In this document: positions 25,641-33,942 of the stretch, in pieces | Layout: each line of letters opens with the position of its first letter | Numbering within the stretch: the first letter of the stretch is position 1 | DNA from: Streptomyces fagopyri | GTDB lineage: Bacteria; Actinomycetota; Actinomycetes; Streptomycetales; Streptomycetaceae | Length of the DNA stretch: 64,000 nt | NCBI RefSeq assembly: GCF_009498275.1 | Contig: NZ_CP045643.1 | Span: forward strand, 7,936,001-8,000,000 | Direction: 5' to 3' | Position numbers and translations under genes: made by a program | Notes under the pieces: model-generated | What the model was told of the DNA's origin: nothing | Databases searched by the model: none | Seen by the model: the letters and a program-made list of their open reading frames with translations, nothing else

Positions 25641-27052
25641 CTTGAACCTCCCGTTGCGTCGTGGCCGACCGCGAGCATCGGCGCGGCGGTGTCCCGGGGA
25701 CGGCCGGCATCCCGAGGACCTCCGGCGGTCCGGGTCGAACGGGCCCGGACCGTGCCGGCGAGAACGATGCCGACGACCTCGTGCTTGGCGTCCGCACAGG
25801 CCTCGGCGATGCCGGCGAGCTCGCCCGCGGTCCAGTTGCCCGCGCTGAGCACCACCAGGGCGCCGGACTCGTGGTCGCCGTCCGGCACCATCGGCCGGGA
25901 CACCGAGACCCCGACCACCCGCAGCATGGGGTGTTCCCCGTTCGGAGAACCCGGGGAAGGATCGTTCCCGGCCTCGGCGACGAGCTGCCCGGCGGCCCGG
26001 CGGGCGACCTCGTCACCGTCGGGGACGACGACCAGCAGCCGGCGGGGGGCCGGTATCTCGTCCCGGAGACGGGCGCACACCCGCCGGTAGCGGATCTGCC
26101 GGCCGGCCTCGTCGCCGGACCTCCGCGGGGTCGGTATGTCCCACCGGACGTCGGTACCCAGCAGCCGGCGGATCCGGGCCCGCGGGCCACGGCCACCGGC
26201 GCGGGACTCACGCCGTTCGCCGGGTACCTCGACGGTACCCAGAAGCGCCGAGCCCAGCGCCGCGGCGATCTCCGGGTGGGTGCGCAGCCGGCGACTCATC
26301 CGAGCGGCGGTGAGATGGCCGATGACCGCGAGCAGGAAGAACAGCAGTGCCCCGGCGACGATGAGCTGCGTCCTCGTCGGCGGTGCCTCGCCGGCCGGCC
26401 GGGCCGCCGGCCCCATGACGACCATGTTGGCCTTGTTGGCGGTCGGGTCGGCCTGGTCCAGCTTGGTGATGGCCTCCTGCAGCGAGGTGCGCAGCTTCTC
26501 GAGCTCGGTGCGCGTCTGCACGCTCTCCACCGTCTGCCCCGGATCGGCCGCGTCGGCCAGTTCGGTGATACGGCGGCTGGTCTGCACCACCATCTGCTGC
26601 AACGCCTCGAGCTGCGCCGCCGCTTCGGGGTCGGTGTTGTCGTCGACGATCCGCGCGGCGAAGTTGACGAACTGCTGGGCCACCTGGTCGGAGAGTTGCT
26701 GCGCGCGCTCCGGGGTTTCGGCCGTGCCCGAGATCTTGATGATGTTCCCGTCGGTGGCCTTGGCGCTCACCTGGTCCCGCAGATCACCAGCGCTGACCCC
26801 GGCCCAGCCGAGCGTGGTGGCCGCGCGGTTGACCACCACCGAGCTGGTCGCGATCTCCGCCTGGGTCAGCAGCTCGCGCTCCTCCCACGCCCCCGGCAGC
26901 AGTACCGATGCCGAGGTCGTGTAGCGCGGCGGAAACAGCAGGGAGGTGCCGTAGCCGACGAGCGCGCCCACCACGGCGAGAAGGGTGAGGAGCCGCCAGC
27001 GCCGGCGGATAATCCGCCCGATCGTGACCAGGCGTATCGTGTCGTCGTTCAA
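25637..27052 (-). CDS. Wzz-type co-polymerase with degenerate cytoplasmic domain (2)
   Basis: A 471-residue paralogue of the preceding protein. Membrane segment 1 is at about 20-40 after an Arg-rich start, and segment 2 at about 229-249. The extracellular part holds a helical stretch with Q-L-E-A-L-Q-Q-M-V-V-Q-T-S-R-R-I. The cytoplasmic tail contains R-R-L-L-V-V-V-P-D-G-D-E-V-A-R-R where a kinase would have its P-loop, so nucleotide binding is unlikely. The tail ends in an Arg/Gly/Pro-rich stretch. It overlaps both neighbours by 4 bp and probably forms a hetero-oligomeric ring with its paralogue. Confidence 0.8.
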   Translation of the reverse strand: MNDDTIRLVTIGRIIRRRWRLLTLLAVVGALVGYGTSLLFPPRYTTSASVLLPGAWEERELLTQAEIATSSVVVNRAATTLGWAGVSAGDLRDQVSAKATDGNIIKISGTAETPERAQQLSDQVAQQFVNFAARIVDDNTDPEAAAQLEALQQMVVQTSRRITELADAADPGQTVESVQTRTELEKLRTSLQEAITKLDQADPTANKANMVVMGPAARPAGEAPPTRTQLIVAGALLFFLLAVIGHLTAARMSRRLRTHPEIAAALGSALLGTVEVPGERRESRAGGRGPRARIRRLLGTDVRWDIPTPRRSGDEAGRQIRYRRVCARLRDEIPAPRRLLVVVPDGDEVARRAAGQLVAEAGNDPSPGSPNGEHPMLRVVGVSVSRPMVPDGDHESGALVVLSAGNWTAGELAGIAEACADAKHEVVGIVLAGTVRARSTRTAGGPRDAGRPRDTAAPMLAVGHDATGGSR

Positions 27053-28314
27053 CTGTGCGGCCTCGTCCCTGCGCGGTCCTGGTCGCCCGCCGACGCCGGA
27101 GCGTCGTCACGGCAGGCTGCGGCGTAGGCGGCGAGCAGCGATCGCTGGGAGTTGCGCCAGGAGAGCTGCCCGCCGATCCGCTCCTGGCCGATCTTGCCCA
27201 TCAGGGCCCGTTTCTCCGGATCGTCCAGCAGCAGCGCGATGAGCCGGGCGAACTCGGCCTCGTCGTTGGCGGGCGCGTAGACGGCGGCGTCACCGGCGGA
27301 GACTCGCGCCTCCCGGAGGTCGAACGAGACGACCGGCCGGCCCATCACCATGTACTCCAGGACCTTGTTCATGGTCGACACGTCGTTGAGCGGATTGTGC
27401 GGGTCGGGGGAGAGGCACACGTCGGCGGTGGACAGGTAGCGCACGAGATCCGCGTCCGGAATGCGCCCGGTGAACTGCACGTGCTCCGAGAGGCCGAGCC
27501 GCCCGGACAGCTCCACCATCGCGTCGAAGGTGTCGCCGGCGCCGACGAACACCGCGTGCCAGTCGGTGCGCCCCAGCTCGTCGCGGAGCTTCGCGAGGGC
27601 CCGCAAGGCGTAGTCGACGCCGTCCTGCGGGCCCATGACCCCGAGATAACACAGCAGATGAGGCTTGCCACGCTTCAGCTCCGGTTCGGGTGGTACGGGG
27701 TGGAACCGTTCGATGTCGGGCGCGCTGCGCACCACGAAGACGTCCTCCGGCCGCCGGCCGCCGCGGCGCACCGCGACGTCCCGGTAGCTCTCGTTCGTGG
27801 CGAGCACGACGTCCGCGGCCCGGTAGGTCCGCCGCTCCAGCGCGCACACGGCGCGGTAGAGCATGTCCTTGCCGCGGTCGAACCGGGAGAGGTACAGCTC
27901 GGGTACCAGGTCGTGCTGGTCGAAGACGAACCGCGCTCCGCGCCGCTTCATCCACAGGGCCGGCAGGAACAGCAGGTCGGGCGGGTTGCAGGCGTGGACC
28001 ACGTCGACCGGACCGACCTTCCGGGCCAGCCGGACCGTGTGCCACAACGCCGAGCCGTACTCCCGCAGGTAGCCGGCCGGCCCGCCGGTGGCCGCGCGCA
28101 ACGGGTAGCGGTGTATCCGCACCCCGTCGATCACGGCCTCCGGCTCCGTGTCCCGCTTGCTTCCGCGCGGGCAGATGACGTGTACCTCCCAGCCCGCGTC
28201 GCGCAGCGTCGTGCACTCCTGCCACACCCGTCGGTCGAACGGCACCGACAGGTTCTCCACCAGGATCAGCGCACGCCGGTCTGCCCGGTCGCCGCTGGTC
28301 GTTTCACCAAGCAA
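27049..28314 (-). CDS. family 4 glycosyltransferase
   Basis: About 421 residues. The start L-I-L-V-E-N-L-S-V-P-F-D-R-R-V-W-Q-E is diagnostic of a GT4 subfamily found in exopolysaccharide loci. V-V-H-A-C-N-P-P-D in the N domain, C-Y-L-G-V-M-G-P-Q-D-G-V in the donor domain, and P-H-N-P-L-N-D-V-S-T-M-N-K-V-L-E-Y-M follow. It sits directly after the 6-dehydrogenase and probably adds the second sugar. The start is uncertain: the frame offers TTG at 28314, giving an 11-bp overlap with the dehydrogenase; the next in-frame GTG (28260) would cut the first beta strand. Confidence 0.85.
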   Translation of the reverse strand: MLGETTSGDRADRRALILVENLSVPFDRRVWQECTTLRDAGWEVHVICPRGSKRDTEPEAVIDGVRIHRYPLRAATGGPAGYLREYGSALWHTVRLARKVGPVDVVHACNPPDLLFLPALWMKRRGARFVFDQHDLVPELYLSRFDRGKDMLYRAVCALERRTYRAADVVLATNESYRDVAVRRGGRRPEDVFVVRSAPDIERFHPVPPEPELKRGKPHLLCYLGVMGPQDGVDYALRALAKLRDELGRTDWHAVFVGAGDTFDAMVELSGRLGLSEHVQFTGRIPDADLVRYLSTADVCLSPDPHNPLNDVSTMNKVLEYMVMGRPVVSFDLREARVSAGDAAVYAPANDEAEFARLIALLLDDPEKRALMGKIGQERIGGQLSWRNSQRSLLAAYAAACRDDAPASAGDQDRAGTRPHS

Positions 28315-29623
28315 GGCCCATGTACCCCGGTTCGGTCCGGCGCGTATCGGCGTCGGGAAGGTGGATGAGGTCGATGATCACCGGGCCGTCGCCGCCGTGG
28401 GGCAGCGCCGACAGCACGGCCGGATCCCTGGTTCCGACCAGGCATACTTCGGCGTGCTCGAGCACCTCGTCGACGGAATCCGCGAGGAGTTGCGCGAGGT
28501 GCGGCAGCCGGGTCTCGATGTACTCGCGGTTCGCGCCGAGCAGCCGGGAGAGGCTCACGTTGGCGTCGTGGATCCGCAGGTCGTACCCCCTGCCGAAGAG
28601 CCGCTCCGCCAGTTCGACGAGCGGGCTCTCGCGGAGGTCGTCGGTGCCCGGTTTGAAGGACAGCCCGAACAGTCCCACCCGGCGCTTGCCGGTGCGCTCG
28701 ACCAACTCCACCGCCCGTTGCAGATGGTCGGAGTTGGAGGGCAGCACGTGGGAGAGGATGGGCACCGAGACGTCGGCCCGTTTCGCCGCGTAGACCAGGC
28801 TGCGCAGGTCCTTGGGCAGGCAGGAGCCACCGAAGGCGAAGCCCGGCCGCAGGTAGGCGGGGCTGATGTTCAGCTTGCGGTCGGCCAGGAACACGTCCAT
28901 CACCTGGTGCGAGTCCACCCCGAGCGCCTGGCACACCGCGCCCAGTTCGTTCGCGAAGCCGATCTTGAGACCGTGGAACGCGTTGTCCGCGTACTTGATC
29001 GCCTCGGCCGTCGGGACCGGCACCCGGAACACCTCGCCGGGCAACCCCTCGTACAGTGCCATGACCGCGTCGCCGCTTGCCGCGTCGAGCTCGCCGATGA
29101 CGGTCTTGGGCGGGTCGAAGAAGTCCCGCACGCTCGTGCCCTCGCGCAGGAACTCCGGGTTGACCGCGACCCCGATGTCCACGCCGGCCGTGCCGCCGAC
29201 GTACTTCTCCAGGATCGGTACCAGCAGGTTCAGACAGGTGCCCGGGAGCATGGTGCTGCGGAACACGACGGTGTGCCGCCCGCCCCGCTCGGCCAGCGCG
29301 GCGCCGATCTCCTCGGTGACCCGCTCCAAGTACGTGGTGCACAGGCTGCCGTTGGGCTCCGACGGGGTGCCCACGCAGACCAGGGACACCTCGCTGTCCA
29401 TGATCGCCTCGCGGACGTCACCGGTGGCGCGCAACGCTCCGGTCCTTACGACCTCGGCGATGACCTCGCCGATCCGCTCCTCGACCACCGGGGCCTTGCC
29501 GTCGTTGACCAGGTCGACCTTCACCTGGTTCACGTCCACCCCGACGACCTCGTGCCCCATGCTGGCCAGGCACGCGGCCGACACGCAGCCCACGTAGCCG
29601 AGCCCGAAAACGCTGACCCTCAT
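28304..29623 (-). CDS. nucleotide-sugar 6-dehydrogenase, GDP-mannose dehydrogenase (AlgD)-like
   Basis: A 439-residue UDP-glucose/GDP-mannose dehydrogenase. G-L-G-Y-V-G (residues 7-12) binds NAD, and G-F-A-F-G-G-S-C-L-P-K-D places the catalytic cysteine at residue 268. K210, N214 and H217 fall at the same numbers as in Pseudomonas AlgD, and the stretches R-H-T-V-V-F-R-S-T-M-L-P-G-T and N-P-E-F-L-R-E-G also read like AlgD. This suggests oxidation of GDP-mannose to GDP-mannuronate, although UDP-glucose cannot be excluded. ATG at 29623 has GGAGGAAC upstream. It is the second gene of the operon, 73 bp after the initiating transferase. This gene is the main reason to expect a uronic acid in the polymer. 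Confidence 0.87.
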   Translation of the reverse strand: MRVSVFGLGYVGCVSAACLASMGHEVVGVDVNQVKVDLVNDGKAPVVEERIGEVIAEVVRTGALRATGDVREAIMDSEVSLVCVGTPSEPNGSLCTTYLERVTEEIGAALAERGGRHTVVFRSTMLPGTCLNLLVPILEKYVGGTAGVDIGVAVNPEFLREGTSVRDFFDPPKTVIGELDAASGDAVMALYEGLPGEVFRVPVPTAEAIKYADNAFHGLKIGFANELGAVCQALGVDSHQVMDVFLADRKLNISPAYLRPGFAFGGSCLPKDLRSLVYAAKRADVSVPILSHVLPSNSDHLQRAVELVERTGKRRVGLFGLSFKPGTDDLRESPLVELAERLFGRGYDLRIHDANVSLSRLLGANREYIETRLPHLAQLLADSVDEVLEHAEVCLVGTRDPAVLSALPHGGDGPVIIDLIHLPDADTRRTEPGYMGLAW

Positions 29624-29696
29624 GACCCGTTCCTCCCCCCGCGCAGGCCCTCGCGGCCTGCGGTCCGTACGCCGGTCGGACGGCGATCCCCGCGCA

Positions 29697-31175
29697 TCAG
29701 TAGGCCCCCTGCGCGTAGAGCACCGCACGCAGCGTCTTCCACAAGATCACTGTGTCCAGGGCGAGCGACCAGTCCTCCACGTACCGCAGGTCCAGTCGAA
29801 CCGCCTCATCCCACGACAGGTCACTGCGTCCGCTGATCTGCCACAGGCCGGTGAGTCCGGGCTTGACCAGCAGCCGTCGCCGGATGTCCGGGCCGTACGC
29901 GGCGGACTCCTCCGGTAACGGGGGCCGCGGACCGACGAGCGACATCGATCCGGTGAGTACGTTGAAGAGCTGCGGGAGTTCGTCGATCGAGTACCGGCGG
30001 AGCACCGCTCCCAGCCGGGTCACCCGTGGGTCCCGGCGGAGCTTGAACAGCAGGCCGGCACCCTCGTTGCGGTCGGCCAGCTCGGCACGCGCCCCGTCGG
30101 CTCCGGCGACCATGGTGCGGAACTTGAGAATGGTGAACTCGCGGCCGTTCTTGCCGACCCTGCGCTGGCGGTAGAACGCCCCACCCCGGCTGTCCATCAG
30201 CACGAGCAGCGCGACGATCGTCATCAGCGGAGCGAACAGCAGCAGCAGGATCACCGCGCCCATCCGGTCGACGACCCCCTTGACCGCGCGGCGGCCCCCG
30301 GTGAAGGTCGGCATGCTGACCCGCAGCAGCGGGATCCCGAGCACCGCGTCGACGTGCAGCCGCGGACCGGCCACCTCCATCAGCACGGGGGCCACGATCA
30401 TCTCGGCGTCGCTGCCTTCGAGGTTCCAGGCCAGCCGTTGCAGCCGGTCGGGTGACCAGTGCGGGTCCGGTGTGACCGCGACGACACGGTAGCCGTCGCG
30501 GCGGACGTGGCTCGCGACGTCCGCCAGGCGGCCGACGACCCGGACTCCGTCGAGTTGGTCACCCTCGGCCCCGAGACCGTCCGTGGTGCACACGGCGTCC
30601 ACACGCCAGCCGAGGTGCGGGAACTTACGGGTTCGGGTGATCAGGTCGCGCACGGTGGCCAGGCTTCCGGCAGCGAGCACCGGTCTCAGGCACCGTCCTT
30701 CTTTCCGCTGTTTGTGCAGCCACAGGCGCAGCAGATACCGCGCCGGCATGGTGATGAGCGCGATCGCGGGGATCGCGACGAAGATCCAGAGCTTGATGTT
30801 GCGTGAAGTGAGGGCGATTCCGCCGAGCGCCAGCACGACGGTCGCCGCGAACAGCGAGCGTCCGAGCCGACGGAACTCCTCGGCACCCTGGCCCAGCACG
30901 GCCGGAGCCCACGACCGGCCCACCGCGAGCGCCCCCAGCACCAGCAGCTCGGTGCCGAACGCGAGAATTCCCCACTTCTCATGCCAGTTGGCCGCGTCCC
31001 GGGCCCCGAAGAAGTTGCCGATCCCCGCCACCACGAGCGCGGTGGCCACGGTGTCGCTGATGATCACGGCACGGCGGTACCGCATCTCCCACTCGATCGC
31101 GGGCTGGCTGATTGTCCCGTTCGTCAGACGCTCGCGCGCCGACGGAAACGGGCTGACTAGTCCCCCTTGCCGCAC
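29697..31175 (-). CDS. polyprenyl-phosphate glycosyl-1-phosphate transferase (WbaP/CpsE type)
   Basis: About 492 residues: an N-terminal block of four to five membrane segments (about 35-165), a CoA-binding-like Rossmann domain, another membrane helix, and the C-terminal bacterial sugar transferase domain. That domain has F-Y-R-Q-R-R-V-G-K-N-G-R-E-F, the I-D-E-L-P-Q-L-F-N-V-L active-site motif with catalytic Asp-Glu, S-L-V-G-P-R-P-P-L-P-E and K-P-G-L-T-G-L-W-Q-I-S-G-R. It transfers a sugar-phosphate to undecaprenyl phosphate, beginning each repeat unit. GTG at 31175 is preferred: it has GGGGGG four bases upstream. ATG at 31085 is the alternative. It is the first gene of the operon. Confidence 0.86.
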   Translation of the reverse strand: MRQGGLVSPFPSARERLTNGTISQPAIEWEMRYRRAVIISDTVATALVVAGIGNFFGARDAANWHEKWGILAFGTELLVLGALAVGRSWAPAVLGQGAEEFRRLGRSLFAATVVLALGGIALTSRNIKLWIFVAIPAIALITMPARYLLRLWLHKQRKEGRCLRPVLAAGSLATVRDLITRTRKFPHLGWRVDAVCTTDGLGAEGDQLDGVRVVGRLADVASHVRRDGYRVVAVTPDPHWSPDRLQRLAWNLEGSDAEMIVAPVLMEVAGPRLHVDAVLGIPLLRVSMPTFTGGRRAVKGVVDRMGAVILLLLFAPLMTIVALLVLMDSRGGAFYRQRRVGKNGREFTILKFRTMVAGADGARAELADRNEGAGLLFKLRRDPRVTRLGAVLRRYSIDELPQLFNVLTGSMSLVGPRPPLPEESAAYGPDIRRRLLVKPGLTGLWQISGRSDLSWDEAVRLDLRYVEDWSLALDTVILWKTLRAVLYAQGAY

Positions 31176-32101
31176 AGAACCCCCCAGGTTCCCAGTGGTT
31201 GGACATGTTCGCCTCACACACTGTTCCTCGCACCCGGGAGGCCCCCGCCCCCCGCGCCGCGCTGCTCCCCCCGCGGAAGGCCCCCGCCTTCCGCATGACA
31301 TGCCGGCTATTTCAGAGCCGTATGAACAACTCCCCCTGACGGCAGGAGACTTGGAAGTCCTGCCGAACTGTCGAGGTGCGCGGGAACCATCGGAACCCCG
31401 GGTGCTCCCCGCACCCAAGGCCCCCTCCCGGGCTCCAAGAACCGATCACCCCCACGTCTGGCGCCGGGGACGCGACTGCTGGCTTCCCGTAGCGCCGGAC
31501 CTAAAGATCATTACTGGTCGCCTCGTCTTCGAACAGCTGAAGCACGGTCAATCTAGACCATCGGGGCCAGTATGAAGAGAGGGATGTGTGTAATTTGTGC
31601 TCAAGACTTGAGGCTGGATACACCGAACGGTGACTGCCTACAGTCGTCTTCACGCCACCGCACGCTCCGGCGGCTCACCAGGCCCCGAGCGCGGCTTCCG
31701 TGCGAAACGGATGGTCAACCTCCAACTGCCCTGCTGTGACGTCGAGTTCGGCTAAAGCGTCCACTGTTCGTCACCGCGGAGCGCCATGGTCGGGGACCGG
31801 GGCGGCCGGGTGACCGATCCGGACAGCGAGGTGTGCATTTTGACCGGGTCGGCCGTCGGCTTCGGCGGCGGCGCACCCGTCGGATGTGACGCCGGCAAGA
31901 TCAACAGCCCGTTCCGGCGCCCGTGGTGACATCTCCGCGACTCCAACGCACCATCTTTGTACGCCCGTTGATCTTCGCTCCCGGATGAGAGGAGTACGGG
32001 ATGCGTGGACGGGTGGAGTCGACCGGTCCGAACCCGGTGCGATGCGTTCGGACTCACCCGGGTCGGGGCCTTCGCGGGGTGTCGCATGACAGACTCGGAC
32101 C
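31176..32101. other. long intergenic region upstream of the polysaccharide operon
   Basis: About 925 bp between the divergent operon start (GTG at 31175) and the Smr gene. Overlapping ORFs here have poor codon bias and no recognisable domains. Bases 31500-31640 are distinctly AT-richer than the surroundings and contain a perfect 13-bp palindrome. This must hold the operon promoter and possibly a long 5' leader, but I could not identify a convincing -35/-10 pair. Confidence 0.6.
31600..31612. promoter_or_regulatory. 13-bp palindrome CTCAAGACTTGAG, candidate operator
   Basis: Perfect inverted repeat CTCAAG-A-CTTGAG in the AT-richer part of the intergenic region, about 425 bp upstream of the operon start. 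Position and symmetry suggest a binding site for a dimeric regulator. No regulator gene is adjacent, so the factor is unknown. Confidence 0.4.
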
Positions 32102-32392
32102 GTGTCGTCACAGCTGACGGCGGCGGGAGGCAGCACCTTGCTGACATTGGATTTGCACCCGATCTTCCGGAACAACCGCGACATCGAACTCTCGCTGCGG
32201 CAGATCGTCTTCCAGGCGAAACGCACAGGGGAGCCCGTCGTGCAGATCATTCACGGGAAGGGCACGGGACAGCTCAAGGGGCGCGTCCTCGCGTTCCTCG
32301 GCCAGAAGCACATCAGGAAGCTGTACGACCGCGTGGAGATCGACACGGCGAACACGGGCCGAATCCTGGTCCACTTCGCGCCACGCCCCTGA
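32102..32392 (+). CDS. Smr-domain protein (small MutS-related)
   Basis: A 96-residue protein consisting almost entirely of one Smr domain. L-T-L-D-L-H-P is the N-terminal L-D-L-H motif, and Q-I-I-H-G-K-G-T-G-Q-L-K is the H-G-x-G-x-G motif of the domain; F-A-P-R-P closes it. Smr domains bind or nick branched DNA or act in RNA metabolism, and stand-alone versions are common. The GTG at 32102 gives a short leader (S-S-Q-L-T-A) before the domain. It is transcribed away from the polysaccharide operon and is probably not functionally linked to it. Confidence 0.75.
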   Translation: MSSQLTAAGGSTLLTLDLHPIFRNNRDIELSLRQIVFQAKRTGEPVVQIIHGKGTGQLKGRVLAFLGQKHIRKLYDRVEIDTANTGRILVHFAPRP

Positions 32393-32481
32393 GCCCTCTC
32401 CCGCGGCGGGACGCCGTTGCGCCGGGCCGAGGAACACTCCGGCGTGCGTGGAGTTCCCCGAGGACCACCGCGTCCTGATCG

Positions 32482-33687
32482 TCAGCCGCAGGACGCGCCG
32501 GACTTCGTGTCCGGGCCGGCGCCGGCGGTCGCGGCCAGGCGGACGCCGAGGAGGCGTCCGGCCCGGTTCACCGTCACCTGAAGCGACGTCACGGCCCGCA
32601 GGCGGTCGTCACGGTAGGGGTACGTCGCGGTCCACGTCCCGTCCGTGCCGTCGTCGGCACGGTCCACCACGGGCCGCTTCGTGTCGGCGGTGGGGTAGCG
32701 CACGGCCACGTACCGGCCCGCGGCCCGCTCGGCGGCGGCCGCGTCGTGCACCGGCCCGGTGGAGCCCGGGATGGGTGTCCCGGCCGCTGCGGTCTCGGTG
32801 CTGGGCCCCGTCGATACGTCGACGCGGACCCGGTCCGGGTCCGGCCAGCTCATGAAGGCGACCCCGCTCGGTTCCAGCTCCGCCCACACCTCCTCGTTCA
32901 TCCCGTCGACCCCGCACGGCGTGTTGTCGCGGACGCGGCCGATCCGCACGTCGTCGCCCAGCGCCTTGCGGACGGCCTGTTCGATCACCGCCCGCTGTTC
33001 CGCGGAAGCCGGTCGGCTCGGCTCGGCGTGGTCGACGACCCGCATGTCGACGACGGACGTGAGCACGACGGTGACGGCCAGGAATCCCACCCCGGTCACG
33101 GCCTGGAGCCCGCGGTGACGCGTGGGCCAGGGCGACAGCCGTGAACCGGCGAGGCGGAGGGACAGGACCCCGACGCCCGCGCCCACGACGGCGCCCGCGA
33201 CGTTGGTGGTGAAGTCACTGGTGTCGCAGTAACGGCCGATGACGGGAAGGCAGGCTTGGCAGGTCTCGATCGCGCACGCCAGGAGGACGGACAGCAGCAG
33301 CGGCGGCACCGGACGCCGGGCCGCACGGACGCCGAGGAAGCCGATGGGCACGAACAGGGCGACGTTCATCCAGCCCTGCGTCGTCCCGAACGACTCCCAC
33401 ACGTCCTTGCTCACGGTGCACTTCACCGCGCCCGTACCGACGGGTCTGAACCAGAGTGTCAGGAACAGGGTGGCCGTCGTGGTGGCCGCCCACGCCGCGT
33501 AGGTCCAGGGCCGGTCCGAACGGCCACGCAGGGCGAACGCGACGCCGCCCAGCACCGCCGTGGAGACCAGGGCGGTGAGGAGGAGGTAGAGCCGGTGTCC
33601 TCCGAAGACGAGAGCGAACAAGGCCGTGCCTTTCGACAGCGCGAGGGGATCGGTCGACAGCGCGCGATCGGGCGCGTCGGAGATCAC
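32482..33687 (-). CDS. VanZ-like membrane protein with extracytoplasmic C-terminal domain
   Basis: A 401-residue protein. Four to five hydrophobic segments (about 25-50, 62-80, 105-125, 128-185, 200-218) make up a VanZ-like domain: N-V-A-L-F-V-P-I-G-F-L-G, then I-E-T-C-Q-A-C-L-P-V-I-G-R-Y-C-D-T-S-D-F-T-T-N, the family's E-x-x-Q ... D-x-x-T-N signature. The remaining ~180 residues are hydrophilic and predicted outside the membrane, ending in Cys. VanZ in enterococci lowers teicoplanin susceptibility, but most family members have unknown roles. GTG at 33687 has GGGAG upstream. It stands alone between the Smr gene and the phosphatase gene. Confidence 0.78.
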   Translation of the reverse strand: MISDAPDRALSTDPLALSKGTALFALVFGGHRLYLLLTALVSTAVLGGVAFALRGRSDRPWTYAAWAATTTATLFLTLWFRPVGTGAVKCTVSKDVWESFGTTQGWMNVALFVPIGFLGVRAARRPVPPLLLSVLLACAIETCQACLPVIGRYCDTSDFTTNVAGAVVGAGVGVLSLRLAGSRLSPWPTRHRGLQAVTGVGFLAVTVVLTSVVDMRVVDHAEPSRPASAEQRAVIEQAVRKALGDDVRIGRVRDNTPCGVDGMNEEVWAELEPSGVAFMSWPDPDRVRVDVSTGPSTETAAAGTPIPGSTGPVHDAAAAERAAGRYVAVRYPTADTKRPVVDRADDGTDGTWTATYPYRDDRLRAVTSLQVTVNRAGRLLGVRLAATAGAGPDTKSGASCG

Positions 33688-33942
33688 CCTGGCTCCCGCA
33701 TGTCATGGCCCCTGGCTCGACTCATGACCAAGTGGTAACAGCGCCAGGCGGGCGCGAGTCGTCGGACGGGTCCGGGCCGCGGACGGCTGCGAGGCGGGAG
33801 CTGGCCGGCCCCGGGCGTCCGGTCCCGGGGACGGCCAGCGCTGTCGCGCCAACGGCGTGCGGGCGCGCCGCCACGATCCTCGGCGGCGGCAACGGCCGAC
33901 GGGACGCCTCGCGGGCTGTGGTGCGGCCACGTGCGCGGCCGT

